Below are positions 8,777 to 17,653 of a DNA stretch of 64,000 nt, one piece after another (position 1 is the stretch's first letter; every line of letters begins with the position of its first letter). A program made the translations under genes and the position numbers. Source of the stretch: Streptomyces phaeofaciens. Lineage in GTDB: Bacteria > Actinomycetota > Actinomycetes > Streptomycetales > Streptomycetaceae. The stretch spans positions 186,001-250,000 of the forward strand of contig NZ_BMSA01000004.1 in the NCBI RefSeq assembly GCF_014648915.1. Direction: 5' to 3'. A model generated the notes under the pieces. The model was not told the origin of the DNA, ran no database searches, and saw only the letters and a program-made list of their open reading frames with translations.

Positions 8777-9568
8777 TCAGTGCGCGGACCAGCCGCCGTC
8801 GAGGATCAGCGAGGTGCCGGTCACGAAGGACGCGTGCGGGCCGCAGAGGTAGGCGACGGCCTCGGCGACCTCCTCCGGTTCGATGAGGCGCTTGACGGCG
8901 CTGTCCCGGAGCATGACCTCGGCCAGGACCCGTTCCTCCGGAATGCCGTGGGCCCGTGCCTGGTCGGCGAGCTGCCGCTCGACCAGGGGCGTGCGGACGT
9001 AGGCGGGGTTGACGCAGTTGGAGGTCACCCCGTGCGGCGCGCCTTCGAGGGCGGCGGTCTTGGACAGGCCTTCCAGTCCGTGTTTGGCGGCCACGTACGC
9101 CGATTTGTAGGCCGAGGCGCGCAGCCCGTGGACGGAGGACACGTTGACGATGCGGCCCCAGCCCTGCCCGTACATGTGGGGAAGAGCGCCGCGGATGAGC
9201 CGGAACGGTGCCTCCAGCATGACGGTGAGGACGGTGTGGAAGACGTCCGGCGGGAAGTCCTCCAGGGGGCTCACCCGTTGCAGCCCGGCATTGTTGACCA
9301 GGACGTCGGTCCCCGCGGCGGCCTGTTCGGCGGCCTCCAGGTCGGTCAGGTCCAGGAGGCGTGCTTCGACCGTGCCGGGCAGGCCGGCCGCGCTCTCGGC
9401 GAGCCGGTCCAGCCCCTCGGCGTCACGGTCGACCGCGCGCACCTTGGCCCCCGCCGCCGCCAGCCGCAGGGCGCAGGCGCGGCCGATGCCGCCGGCCGCA
9501 CCGGTGACGAGGGCGGTACGGCCGCCGAGATCCAGGGCGGGGGCGGGGGCTGCGAAGCGCGGGGTCAT
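8777..9568 (-). CDS. SDR, 3-hydroxybutyrate dehydrogenase-like
   Basis: The 263-residue protein is a classical short-chain dehydrogenase: the nucleotide-binding TGAAGGIGRA motif, NNAG, and the Ser-Tyr-Lys catalytic set in VNVSSVHG and YVAAKHG. The phrases AGLQRVSPLEDFP, SVHGLRASAYKSAYVAAKHG and CVNPAYVRTPLVERQL (read in parts) are characteristic of D-3-hydroxybutyrate dehydrogenases. These interconvert 3-hydroxybutyrate and acetoacetate using NAD. The ATG at 9568 fits the family's N-terminus, but a GGGGGAGG sequence is 19 nt upstream, further than ideal, so the start may be slightly different. It likely forms a unit with the PucR-type regulator gene downstream. Confidence 0.85.
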   Translation of the reverse strand: MTPRFAAPAPALDLGGRTALVTGAAGGIGRACALRLAAAGAKVRAVDRDAEGLDRLAESAAGLPGTVEARLLDLTDLEAAEQAAAGTDVLVNNAGLQRVSPLEDFPPDVFHTVLTVMLEAPFRLIRGALPHMYGQGWGRIVNVSSVHGLRASAYKSAYVAAKHGLEGLSKTAALEGAPHGVTSNCVNPAYVRTPLVERQLADQARAHGIPEERVLAEVMLRDSAVKRLIEPEEVAEAVAYLCGPHASFVTGTSLILDGGWSAH

Positions 9569-9706
9569 GGTGCGACTGTAGGCAGACCTCCCCCATCGCC
9601 CCATGTGGTCACCGACCACACCTCGTGCGGCCGGCATGGTCCTTCAGCACATCTGCTGCGCGTCGGGCGCCGGGGCAACAGAGCCGCCCACCGGGCCTCC
9701 GGTCCC

Positions 9707-10906
9707 TCAGAGGAAGTCGGCGAGGCCGTCGAGGAGCCGGTCGACCTCGTCGGCGGTGTTGTACGGCGCCAGGCCCACCCGAAGGGCCGGGTCCTCGAAC
9801 TTCAGCGCGGTGAAGGGCTCGTACGCGTAGAACGATCCGGCCGGTGCCACCACGTCCCGCGCGGCGAGGTGGATCTGGGCCTCGCGCGCGTCGCGCCCCG
9901 CGAGGGACATCAGGAGGGTCGGGGTGCGGTCGGGAGCCTTCGAATGCACGGTGACGGCGTCGCCCAGGGCCCGCAGTCCCTCCTCCAGGCGTGCGCGCAG
10001 CGTCAGTTCGTGCTCGTGCAGGGCGTCCAGGGAGTGTGCCAGCCGCTCCCTGCGCGAGGTCTCGGTGCCCGGGTCCATGGCGGCCAGGAAGTCGACGGCC
10101 GCGGTGGCGCCCGCCAGGATCTCGTAGGGAAGCGTGCCGAACTCGAATCGCTCCGGCACGACGTCGGTGGAGGGCACCAGCTTGTCCGGGCGGAGGGTTT
10201 CGAGGAACTCGGGCGCCGCGGCGAGCACTCCGCAGTGCGGTCCGAGGTACTTGTACGGCGAGGAGACGAACAGGTCCGCTCCGAGGGCGGGCACGTCCAC
10301 GAGGTGGTGCGCGGCGTAGTGGACGCCGTCCACGTACACCAGGGCGCCGGCTTCGTGGGCGCGGTCGGCGATCTTGCGTACGGGCGGCTCGGTGCCGAGC
10401 ACGTTGGAGGCCGCCGTGAGCGCGACCAGCCGGGTGCGGGACGACAGGGCCCGCTCGAAGGAGCCGAGGTCCAGCTCCGTCGTCTCCGCGTCGATCTCGA
10501 TCCAGCGGACCGTCGCACCGGCGCGCTCGGCCGCCTGGATCCACGGCCGGACGTTGGAGTCGTGGTCCAGACGGCTGACGACGATCTCGTCGCCCGCGGT
10601 CCAGTCCTTGGCCAGGTGGCGTGAGAAGTCGTAGGTGAGCTGGGTGGCGCTGCGTCCGTGGACGATGCCGTTCGCGGGCATGTGGAGCAGGTCGGCGTAG
10701 GCGGCGCGGAACTCCGCGACGACGCGTTCGGCGTTCCGCTCGGACGGGCTGACGGACCCCCGGTTGGACAGGGGGCCGGTCAGCGTCGTGGCGATGGCGT
10801 CGGCGACGGGGCGGGGAGTCTGCGTTCCGCCCGGCCCGTCGAAGTAGGCGAGGCCCGTCTCCAGGGAGGGGAAGTGGGCGCGGAGGGCGGGGAGGTCGAT
10901 GGCCAT
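9707..10906 (-). CDS. Cysteine desulfurase-like class V aminotransferase
   Basis: The 399-residue PLP enzyme of aminotransferase class V resembles the cysteine desulfurase-like subfamily typified by Vibrio VC1184. Visible features are FDGPGGTQTP at residues 22-31, the HDSN segment at 115-118, the PLP-phenol aspartate in VDGVHYAAH (D193) and the Schiff-base lysine in SSPYKYLGPH (K219). A catalytic cysteine loop of the SufS/IscS kind is not obvious, so desulfurase activity is doubtful; epimerase or lyase activity is possible. The ATG at 10906 is chosen from family alignment, ignoring a 49-residue upstream extension. It is divergent from a LysR-type gene that probably regulates it. Confidence 0.82.
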   Translation of the reverse strand: MAIDLPALRAHFPSLETGLAYFDGPGGTQTPRPVADAIATTLTGPLSNRGSVSPSERNAERVVAEFRAAYADLLHMPANGIVHGRSATQLTYDFSRHLAKDWTAGDEIVVSRLDHDSNVRPWIQAAERAGATVRWIEIDAETTELDLGSFERALSSRTRLVALTAASNVLGTEPPVRKIADRAHEAGALVYVDGVHYAAHHLVDVPALGADLFVSSPYKYLGPHCGVLAAAPEFLETLRPDKLVPSTDVVPERFEFGTLPYEILAGATAAVDFLAAMDPGTETSRRERLAHSLDALHEHELTLRARLEEGLRALGDAVTVHSKAPDRTPTLLMSLAGRDAREAQIHLAARDVVAPAGSFYAYEPFTALKFEDPALRVGLAPYNTADEVDRLLDGLADFL

Positions 10907-11018
10907 GGCCTCGGCTTTCTCTCGGCGGCGTGCCTGGTGCGGGGTGCCTGGACTCCGACTCTGGCACCGGCCTGGTGGCACGTAAAGTGAGGGATTCCGA
11001 AGAGAAAGTTCATGTCTC

Positions 11019-11945
11019 ATGAAGTCCCAGCCCGATCTGAAGCTCCTGGCCACCTTCCTGGCCGTGGTGCGTCAGGGCTCGATGGCCGGGGCCGCGACGG
11101 CGCTCGGCTACGTCCCCTCGGCGGTGTCCCAGCACATCGCGGCGCTGGAGCGCGACCTGGGCGTGGAGCTCATCGTCCGCCGTCCCGGCAGCCGGCTGAT
11201 CCTGACCGCGGCCGGCCGCTCCCTGGCGCAGGCGACGGAGACGCTCTTCGACGCGACGGCGCGGTTCCAGGACGCCGCCGCGGGCATCGCGCAGCGCGAG
11301 ATCGCCGAACTGCGGGTCGGGACCTACCCCAGCGCGATGAGCCACCTGCTCCCGGACGTCCTGACCACGCTCAGGGCCCGCCGCCTGGGACCGCGCCTCC
11401 GTCTCATCGACGTGGAGACCCATGAGGGCCTGCCGCGGGTGAAGTCGGGGGACATGGACCTGCTCATCGCCTACCGCTACCTGCCCGAGGACCCGCCGGG
11501 CCGTTCCGAGGCGTGGACCGTCACCGCCCTGGGGCGTGAGCCGCTGGTGCTGGTCGCGGCCGCCGAGCCGGGGCGTCGACGCCCGCCGGAGCTGGCCGAG
11601 TGCCTGGAGCGGGCGTGGATCTCGGGCCACGCGCACAACGCCGACCGGCGCCTGCTGCACCGCTGGGCGGGAGAGCTGGGGATCGCGCCCCGGGTGACGC
11701 TGGAGACCGAGGACCTGCACAGCATGCTCGCCATGATCCGGGCCGGCCTCGCGGTGGGCCTCGTCCCGGCCACGCTCCTCGGCGCGGGACCGGAGGGATC
11801 CGGGGTCGAACGGGTGATTCTGCCGCCCGGGGCCGCGCCGCTGTACCGGGAGATCCTCGCCGTGAGCAGACCCGGCACCCGCTCCCCCGTCATCGACGAG
11901 CTGGTGGCGCTGCTGGCCGCCGCCGTGGAGAGCGTCCGGTCGTAG
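11019..11945 (+). CDS. LysR-family transcriptional regulator
   Basis: The 308-residue protein has an N-terminal winged helix-turn-helix (residues 7-65: FLAVVRQGSMAGAATALG, then PSAVSQHIAALERDLG). A periplasmic-binding-protein-like effector domain follows (ELRVGTYPSAMSHLLP onward). It is transcribed divergently from the class V aminotransferase gene across 112 bp, the standard LysR layout, so that gene is the likely target. The effector is unknown. Confidence 0.9.
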   Translation: MKSQPDLKLLATFLAVVRQGSMAGAATALGYVPSAVSQHIAALERDLGVELIVRRPGSRLILTAAGRSLAQATETLFDATARFQDAAAGIAQREIAELRVGTYPSAMSHLLPDVLTTLRARRLGPRLRLIDVETHEGLPRVKSGDMDLLIAYRYLPEDPPGRSEAWTVTALGREPLVLVAAAEPGRRRPPELAECLERAWISGHAHNADRRLLHRWAGELGIAPRVTLETEDLHSMLAMIRAGLAVGLVPATLLGAGPEGSGVERVILPPGAAPLYREILAVSRPGTRSPVIDELVALLAAAVESVRS

Positions 11946-11985
11946 CGGCGACGCCGCGGAGCTCTCATGCCCGTATGCCCGCATG

Positions 11986-11997
11986 CCCGCATGCGGG
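11986..11997. repeat. Small palindrome after the LysR gene
   Basis: CCCGCATGCGGG is a perfect palindrome preceded by ATGCCCG repeats (11967-11990). It may help terminate the LysR and TetR convergent pair, but the stem is short. Confidence 0.4.
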
Positions 11998-12039
11998 TGC
12001 GCCATATGCGGTGTGCCGTCCGACGCGTGCCGTGCGCCG

Positions 12040-12693
12040 TCAGGCGTCCGCGGGGCGGCCGGGTGAGACGCCGCCGACCGCGGCGCGCAGGTCTCCTTCC
12101 CCGGCGGACAGCGCGGGGAGGGGGGTCGCGTTGGCGGGGTTGAGAGAGTCGAAGAGCAGGGCGACGTACCGCGCGCGTACGGACGGCGCGGTGCCGGGGA
12201 GGGCGAGGCCGGCCACGGCCATGACCAGGATGTGGGGGATGTCCTGCGGGGTGAGGTCGGCGCGGACCTCACCCGTCCGCTGGGCGCGCAGCAGCAGCGG
12301 CTGGAGGGAGTCGCTGAAGCGACGGATGGCGTCGACGGCGACGTCCGCGAAGTTGCTCGCGAAGGTGACCAGGCCCTTCTCCTCGGTGATCAGGTCGAGG
12401 AGGCGGGTGGCGATGTCCTGGAGGGCCCGGCGCGGGCGGGTGGTCTCGGCGGCGCCGTCGATGAGCGGGAGCAGGTCCGTCTCGAGGATGTCGTCGAGGA
12501 CGGCCCGGACGATCGCCTCACGGTTGGGGAAGTGCCGGTAGAGGGTGGCGATGCCCACGCCCGCTTCGGCCGCGATCTGTTCCAGGGAGCCCTCGCCCAC
12601 GGCGAGGACGGTGCGTCCGGCGGCGGTGATGCGTTCGGCGCTGGAGCGTGCGTCGACTCTGCGCCGGGGGGCGCGGTCGTTCGTGGTCGCCAT
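12040..12693 (-). CDS. TetR-family repressor of the MMPL exporter
   Basis: The 217-residue protein has the TetR DNA-binding domain (about residues 17-65: GSLEQIAAEAGVGIATLYR, HFPNREAIVRAVL) and a variable ligand-binding domain. GGGAGGAG lies 6 nt before the ATG. It faces the MMPL transporter gene, and a perfect 18-bp palindrome lies between them. This suggests that it represses both the exporter and itself until a lipophilic or toxic ligand binds. The ligand cannot be read from sequence. Confidence 0.9.
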   Translation of the reverse strand: MATTNDRAPRRRVDARSSAERITAAGRTVLAVGEGSLEQIAAEAGVGIATLYRHFPNREAIVRAVLDDILETDLLPLIDGAAETTRPRRALQDIATRLLDLITEEKGLVTFASNFADVAVDAIRRFSDSLQPLLLRAQRTGEVRADLTPQDIPHILVMAVAGLALPGTAPSVRARYVALLFDSLNPANATPLPALSAGEGDLRAAVGGVSPGRPADA

Positions 12694-12738
12694 GTGGGGC
12701 TCCTCCCTGGTCTGCGCCCAAGGCTATCCAGCCCACGG

Positions 12739-12756
12739 GTGATAGTTGACTATCAC
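12739..12756. promoter_or_regulatory. TetR operator palindrome
   Basis: GTGATAGTTGACTATCAC has perfect 8-bp arms around TG. An extra half-site (GATAGT) follows at 12760-12765, so ACTATC and GATAGT form an overlapping second palindrome. It lies between the TetR gene and the MMPL gene. Confidence 0.8.
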
Positions 12757-12822
12757 TTCGATAGTACCCTCTCACTTCGGAGCGCGCCGCTGTCCGCCGG
12801 AGCGCCCGGAAAGGGGAGAGTT

Positions 12823-15231
12823 GTGTCCGTTGTGCTGTACAGGCTGGGCAGGTTCGCCTACGGCAGACCGTGGTACGTCATCGCCGGCTGGCTTGCCGTG
12901 GTGGCCGCCGTCGTGGGGCTGTTGACGGCCGGCCCGGTCAGGGTGAGCAACGAGGTGCGTATCGACGGCACCCCGTCGCAGAAGGTCATCGACGAACTCG
13001 CCACGGCCCTGCCGGAGGCGTCCGGGGGCCAGGGCATGCTCGCGTTCAGGGCGCCGGACGGCGCCCGGGTCGACGGCGCGAGGACGGGGGCGGCGCTGAT
13101 CGCGGCCGTGGACGCCGTGTACCGCCACGACCATGTGATCGACGTACGGGAGGCCCTCGCCGAGGAGGCCGCCAAGAGCGACAGCGTGCTGCTGCGCGCA
13201 CAGGCGGCCGTTGCGCCGGCCTCGGGGCCGACGTCCTCCGACAAGGCCCCGGTTCCGTTCCTGGTGGACGGCCGGCCGGTGCCCGGAGTCGTCGTCTCCG
13301 CCGACGGCTCCACCGCCCTGATGCAGTTCCCGTTCGACGAGCAGACCTACGAGTTGCCCTCCGGGACGATCGACAGCACCGTCAGGGCCGCCGAACAGCG
13401 AGCCGCCCGAGGCGGGCTGGAGGTTCTGCCGTCGGCCTCGATGATGGAGATCCCGGACATCATCGGGGTGGGGGAGATCGTCGGCGTCGGCGTGGCGGCC
13501 CTGGTCCTGCTGGTCACCCTCGGCTCCGTCGTCGCGGCGGGCCTGCCCCTGATCATCGCCCTGGTGGGCGTCACGATCGGCGTGGGCGGCGCCTTCACCT
13601 TCTCCACCGTCTTCCAGATCCACTCCCTCACCGCGGTCCTCGCCCTGATGCTGGGGCTGGCCGTCGGCATCGACTACGCCCTGTTCATCGTCAGCCGGGA
13701 ACGCCGGCTCATCCTCGAAGACGGCCTGGACGCCCACGAGGCCACCGCTCGCGCCACCGGCACCGCCGGAAGCGCCGTCTTCTTCGCGGGCAGCACCGTC
13801 GTCATCGCCCTGGCGGGGCTGCTGGTCGTCGGCATCACCCTGCTCAGCACGATGGCCGTCGTCGCCGCCGCCACGATCGCGGTCGCCGTCCTGCTCGTCC
13901 TGACCCTGCTGCCGGCGCTGCTGGGGCTGATCAAGGAACGCGTCTGCCCCGACCGGGCACGGCGCGAGGCGCGGCATGGGTCGACAGACGCGCGGCGCAC
14001 CCTGGGGACACGCTGGGGTGCGGGCCTGGTCCGCCGCAAGTACGCCGCCCTCGCGGCCGCGTTCCTCGTCCCCGCGATCCTCGCCGTGCCGGCCGCGGAC
14101 ATGCGCATGGGGCTGCCCTCCGGAGCCGGCTACAACACCGGCACGGCGCAGCGCCAGAACTACGACGTGGTCAGCGACGCCTTCGGGCCCGGCTACAACG
14201 GCCCCCTCATGATCGCCGTCGCCTCGGCGGGCGGGCAGCGCCCCCTGGCCCCCGCGGCGCTCACCGCGATCGCCTCCGGGCTGCGGGACACCGAGGGCGC
14301 GGTCTCGGTGTCACTGGCCGGGGTCAACGGCACCGGGACGACCGCCGTCCTCACGCTCGTCCCCGGCAGCGGCCCCAACGACGACGCCACCCAGGACCTC
14401 GTCACCGCCGTACGGGACAAGAGTGAGCGGCTCGGCGCCGAGCACGGCGTCACCGTCGGCGTCACCGGCTTCACGGCGCTCGCGATCGACGTGTCCGACC
14501 GGCTCGCCGACGTCCTGCCCCTCTACGTCGCCACGGTTCTCGGGCTCTCCCTGGTCGTGCTGCTCCTGGTGTTCCGGTCCCTCATGGTCCCGGTGACGGC
14601 CACCCTCGGCTTCCTGCTGAGCATCGGCGCCACCTTCGGCCTCACCACCGCCGTCTTCCAGTGGGGCTGGCTCCAGGGCCTGATCGGGCTGGACGCCACC
14701 TCGCCGGTCGTCAGCCTGCTGCCGATCATCATCACCGGTGTGCTGTACGGGCTCGCGATGGACTACCAGATGTTCCTGGTCACCTCGATGCGCGAGGCCC
14801 ATGTGCACGGCGCCACCCCGGTGGACGCCACCGTCGCCGGCTTCGCTCGCGCAGGCACCGTCGTCGTCGCGGCGGCGACCATCATGGTTTCGGTCTTCGC
14901 CGGATTCGTGTTCAACCCCGAACCCATGATCAAGCAGGCCGGTTTCGCCCTGGCCACGGGCATCCTCGTCGACGCGTTCGTGATCCGCATGACCCTCATC
15001 CCGGCCACGATGGCCATCGCACAGGCGAAGGCCTGGTGGATCCCCGCCGGGCTGAACCGGCTTCTGCCCGACCTCGACGCCGAGGGCGACAAGCTCGCGC
15101 AGAGAATGCCGCCGCCCCGGCCCACCGCATCCGACTTCGCCAACGTCCCGCCAGGTCAGGGCACTTCCGTGTCGACGCCCCCCGAATCCAATTGGTCTAC
15201 ACCCTTGACTGGTACAGACCAAAGCGATTGA
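12823..15231 (+). CDS. MMPL-family RND exporter
   Basis: The 802-residue inner-membrane protein is of the MMPL/RND type found in actinobacteria (lipid, siderophore or drug export driven by the proton gradient). Helix 1 starts at VIAGWLAVVAAVVGLLTAG. An extracellular domain follows, then a helix bundle containing GLAVGIDYALFIVSRERR. The second half repeats this pattern with GLAMDYQMFLVTSMREAH. The GTG at 12823 is preferred over a much longer open frame upstream because GGGGAG lies just before it and helix 1 begins at the family-typical distance. The gene is controlled from the TetR operator upstream. Its last bases overlap the chitinase regulatory sites. Confidence 0.9.
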   Translation: MSVVLYRLGRFAYGRPWYVIAGWLAVVAAVVGLLTAGPVRVSNEVRIDGTPSQKVIDELATALPEASGGQGMLAFRAPDGARVDGARTGAALIAAVDAVYRHDHVIDVREALAEEAAKSDSVLLRAQAAVAPASGPTSSDKAPVPFLVDGRPVPGVVVSADGSTALMQFPFDEQTYELPSGTIDSTVRAAEQRAARGGLEVLPSASMMEIPDIIGVGEIVGVGVAALVLLVTLGSVVAAGLPLIIALVGVTIGVGGAFTFSTVFQIHSLTAVLALMLGLAVGIDYALFIVSRERRLILEDGLDAHEATARATGTAGSAVFFAGSTVVIALAGLLVVGITLLSTMAVVAAATIAVAVLLVLTLLPALLGLIKERVCPDRARREARHGSTDARRTLGTRWGAGLVRRKYAALAAAFLVPAILAVPAADMRMGLPSGAGYNTGTAQRQNYDVVSDAFGPGYNGPLMIAVASAGGQRPLAPAALTAIASGLRDTEGAVSVSLAGVNGTGTTAVLTLVPGSGPNDDATQDLVTAVRDKSERLGAEHGVTVGVTGFTALAIDVSDRLADVLPLYVATVLGLSLVVLLLVFRSLMVPVTATLGFLLSIGATFGLTTAVFQWGWLQGLIGLDATSPVVSLLPIIITGVLYGLAMDYQMFLVTSMREAHVHGATPVDATVAGFARAGTVVVAAATIMVSVFAGFVFNPEPMIKQAGFALATGILVDAFVIRMTLIPATMAIAQAKAWWIPAGLNRLLPDLDAEGDKLAQRMPPPRPTASDFANVPPGQGTSVSTPPESNWSTPLTGTDQSD
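15193..15221 (+). promoter_or_regulatory. Two DasR-like (dre) sites with a TTGACT -35
   Basis: TGGTCTACACC (15193-15203) and TGGTACAGACCA (15210-15221) resemble the DasR consensus TGGTCTAGACCA, with one or two mismatches each. TTGACT at 15205-15210 could be a -35 box overlapping the second site. Chitinase promoters in Streptomyces commonly carry such repeats, and DasR responds to glucosamine phosphates. Confidence 0.6.
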
Positions 15232-15351
15232 GTGTGCCTCCACACCCCCCACCGCGGCCGCCCCGGAGCCGTGGCCGGCCCTGTCGGCGCGTGCGCTCAA
15301 GGCTCCGCCTTGTCTCCGGGTGCGGCCTGGCACTGTGAAGGAATTGATCCT

Positions 15352-16242
15352 GTGTCAAAACGTCGCCTCTCCGCCCTCATGGCCGCGATCGTGGTCGGAA
15401 CCGCCGCACCCGTGCTGCTTCCGGCCGCGGGCGCCTCCGCCGCCGCCTGTTCCAGCTACCCGAGCTGGACGGCCGGCAAGGCGTACCGCACCGGTGACAT
15501 CGTCCGGTACACCGACGGCAAGGCCTACATCGCCGAGCACGACAACCCGGGCTACGACCCCGTCATCAGCACCTGGTACTGGGAGCCGTACGCCTGTGAC
15601 GGCGGCTCCACGGACCCCTCCGGCGGCTTCGTCGTGAGCGAGGCCCAGTTCAACCAGATGTTCCCGAGCCGGAACTCCTTCTACACCTACAGCGGCCTCA
15701 AGGCGGCTCTCAGCGCCTACCCGGGCTTCGCGACCACCGGCAGCGACACCGTCAAGAAGCGGGAGGCCGCGGCCTTCCTCGCCAACGTCAACCACGAGAC
15801 CGGCGGGCTGGTCCACGTCGTGGAGCAGAACACCGCCAACTACCCGCACTACTGCGACTGGAGCCAGCCCTACGGCTGCCCGGCCGGTCAGGCCGCCTAC
15901 TACGGCCGCGGCCCCATCCAGCTCAGCTGGAACTTCAACTACAAGGCGGCGGGCGACGCGCTCGGGATCGACCTGCTCAACAACCCGAACCTCGTGCAGA
16001 ACAACGCGTCCATCGCCTGGAAGACAGCGCTCTGGTACTGGAACACGCAGTCGGGACCGGGCACGATGACACCCCACAACGCGATGGTCAACAGCGCCGG
16101 GTTCGGCCAGACGATCCGCAGCATCAACGGTTCCCTGGAGTGCGACGGCAAGAATCCCGCGCAGGTGCAGAGCCGCGTCGACGCCTACCAGCGGTTCGTG
16201 CAGATCCTGGGCACCTCCGCGGGCGCCAACCTGTACTGCTGA
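15352..16242 (+). CDS. Secreted chitinase, CBM5/12 plus GH19
   Basis: The 296-residue precursor starts at GTG, with AAGGA 9 nt upstream. Residues 1-31 are a signal peptide (RRLSALMAAIVVG... ending AGASAA). Residues 33-82 form a small chitin-binding module with YPSWTAGKAYRTGDIVRY and TWYWEPYAC. The catalytic family 19 domain follows, with the two acidic residues in NHETGG (E149) and VVEQN (E158), then YYGRGPIQLSWNFNYK and SINGSLECDG. It cleaves chitin outside the cell by inversion. The DasR-like sites upstream suggest induction by chitin breakdown products. Length and order match other Streptomyces GH19 chitinases. Confidence 0.95.
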   Translation: MSKRRLSALMAAIVVGTAAPVLLPAAGASAAACSSYPSWTAGKAYRTGDIVRYTDGKAYIAEHDNPGYDPVISTWYWEPYACDGGSTDPSGGFVVSEAQFNQMFPSRNSFYTYSGLKAALSAYPGFATTGSDTVKKREAAAFLANVNHETGGLVHVVEQNTANYPHYCDWSQPYGCPAGQAAYYGRGPIQLSWNFNYKAAGDALGIDLLNNPNLVQNNASIAWKTALWYWNTQSGPGTMTPHNAMVNSAGFGQTIRSINGSLECDGKNPAQVQSRVDAYQRFVQILGTSAGANLYC

Positions 16243-16325
16243 CCGCCACCGGCAGGGCCGCGGGTCGCCCGCCTCGACGGTACCGTCGCAGGGCAGGACA
16301 AGGCGGCCGTGCCGAGTGCGCGTTC

Positions 16326-16355
16326 CGGACTCCGGTGACCCGTCGCCGGAGTCCG
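16326..16355. terminator. Stem-loop between chitinase and convergent gene
   Basis: CGGACTCCGG and CCGGAGTCCG pair perfectly around a 10-nt loop. Confidence 0.7.
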
Positions 16356-16359
16356 TCGA

Positions 16360-16848
16360 TCAGCCTTGCCTGTGCCGCGCGGATCCGGGCAGCACCCGCA
16401 CGACCCACATGTATCCGGCCAGTCCGAGTGATCCGCGCGCCATGGCGTCGGCCCAGGCGGGCACGATGCTGCCCCAGGCGTTCCCTCCCACGCTCCAGAA
16501 CAGCAGCAGGCTCAGCGCGCCGGCCACGGCGACCGCGCTCCCGTACCGGACCGGTGTCGTACGGCTTCCGCCCAGCCAGGTGCCCAGGAGCCCCGCCGGA
16601 ATCTGCACCAGCACATGGAAGACGACGCAGGCCGACGGCACGGCGAGCAGGAGGAGGAAAGGAGCGTCCGCGGTGGGATCGCCCGGCGGGGTCGTGTAGC
16701 CGGCGTCCAGCATCCAGAACGGCGGCACCAGGAACGTGAGCAGGAGTATGGCGCCGCTCAGATGCATGGCACCGAGGTGCCGCAGTACGGGAGGTGAAGT
16801 CCCGATGGTTCGCCCCGCGACACTCGGACCGTCGGATCTCACGCTCAT
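16360..16848 (-). CDS. Small integral membrane protein, four helices
   Basis: The 162-residue protein has hydrophobic segments at about 28-46 (SGAILLLTFLVPPFWML), 60-85, 97-118 and 125-145. The family is not recognised. The ATG at 16848 is chosen because GGGAGGGGG lies immediately upstream; the 12-codon extension lacks a ribosome site. The sequence has the composition of a real Streptomyces membrane protein and a clean terminator at its 3' end. It stands alone, so no role can be inferred. Confidence 0.7.
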   Translation of the reverse strand: MSVRSDGPSVAGRTIGTSPPVLRHLGAMHLSGAILLLTFLVPPFWMLDAGYTTPPGDPTADAPFLLLLAVPSACVVFHVLVQIPAGLLGTWLGGSRTTPVRYGSAVAVAGALSLLLFWSVGGNAWGSIVPAWADAMARGSLGLAGYMWVVRVLPGSARHRQG

Positions 16849-16939
16849 TTCCCCCTCCCGGCGCCGTGCGCGGCCGCAGGTCATGATAGTCGGGCGGTGC
16901 TGTCAGGCCGCCCGGCGGGGGCTTCTCCGGCTGTGGGCG

Positions 16940-17461
16940 CTACCGGGAACCCCGTACTGCCCCCAGTCGAGGTGACAGCCCGTCCTGACCGGCGGGTTCG
17001 GCGGTCCAGGTGATGTGCGGGGGCTCGACACGTGCGCACAGGGGGCCGCCGTGCGAGTCGGTCAGGCCGAGGCGTCCTACCAGCAGGCCGTCGTGCGCGG
17101 CGGCCGCGAGCACGTCGGAGGGGACGGCGTCCAGCATGAGCTTGGCGCGGCGGAACATGGAGAAGACGCCCGAGTCGTCGACCGTGCCCCAGGACAGGTA
17201 GACGAACCGGCGGCCCAGACGGTCCTGCACGTACGGGCCTGTCACCTCGATGCCGTCGGGTGTGGAGGTCGCGGTGCACTGAAGGGTCCAGGTCGCGGAC
17301 GCGGCGTCGCCGGGCTGTGGTTCGAGGACTTCGGCCGGACGGTCGCGGCGTTGCACGGCGACATGGATGTCGACGTACGAGGGGCCGTCGCTGTCGGCGG
17401 GGGCCGCACGGGTGCGGCCGGGCAGGTCGACGGCGTCGATACGGATGAGCATACGGACCAT
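16940..17461 (-). CDS. DUF5990 family protein
   Basis: The protein is about 173 residues. MLIRIDAVDLPGR, VQRRDRP, PGDAASATWTLQCTA and GRRFVYLSWG match the DUF5990 proteins common in actinobacteria; no biochemical role is known to me. Several Met codons cluster at the start. The ATG at 17461 is 3 nt from a GGGGAG site, while the one at 17452 fits the family start but is 12 nt away. No neighbour suggests a function. Confidence 0.75.
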   Translation of the reverse strand: MVRMLIRIDAVDLPGRTRAAPADSDGPSYVDIHVAVQRRDRPAEVLEPQPGDAASATWTLQCTATSTPDGIEVTGPYVQDRLGRRFVYLSWGTVDDSGVFSMFRRAKLMLDAVPSDVLAAAAHDGLLVGRLGLTDSHGGPLCARVEPPHITWTAEPAGQDGLSPRLGAVRGSR

Positions 17462-17653
17462 CATCTCCCCGTCGTCGGCGCGGTGGGCGGGGGCGGCGGT
17501 CGCTCAGGGCTGTTCGTCTGCCCGGTGGGGTCAACGATCCCACGACCGGCCCCGCGCCACGAGGCCCCCCGAGCCGGCGGTGCAGCCCGCTCCACCGGTC
17601 GAGCGTGGCCGGTCGCGTGCGGCCGCTTCGGCCTGGCGAGGCGTGGGGTCGCG

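Noticed and set aside
12232..12822. N-terminal extension of the MMPL frame by about 197 codons
   Set aside because: It is antisense to the TetR gene and passes through the operator; the GTG at 12823 has a good ribosome site and fits the family start.
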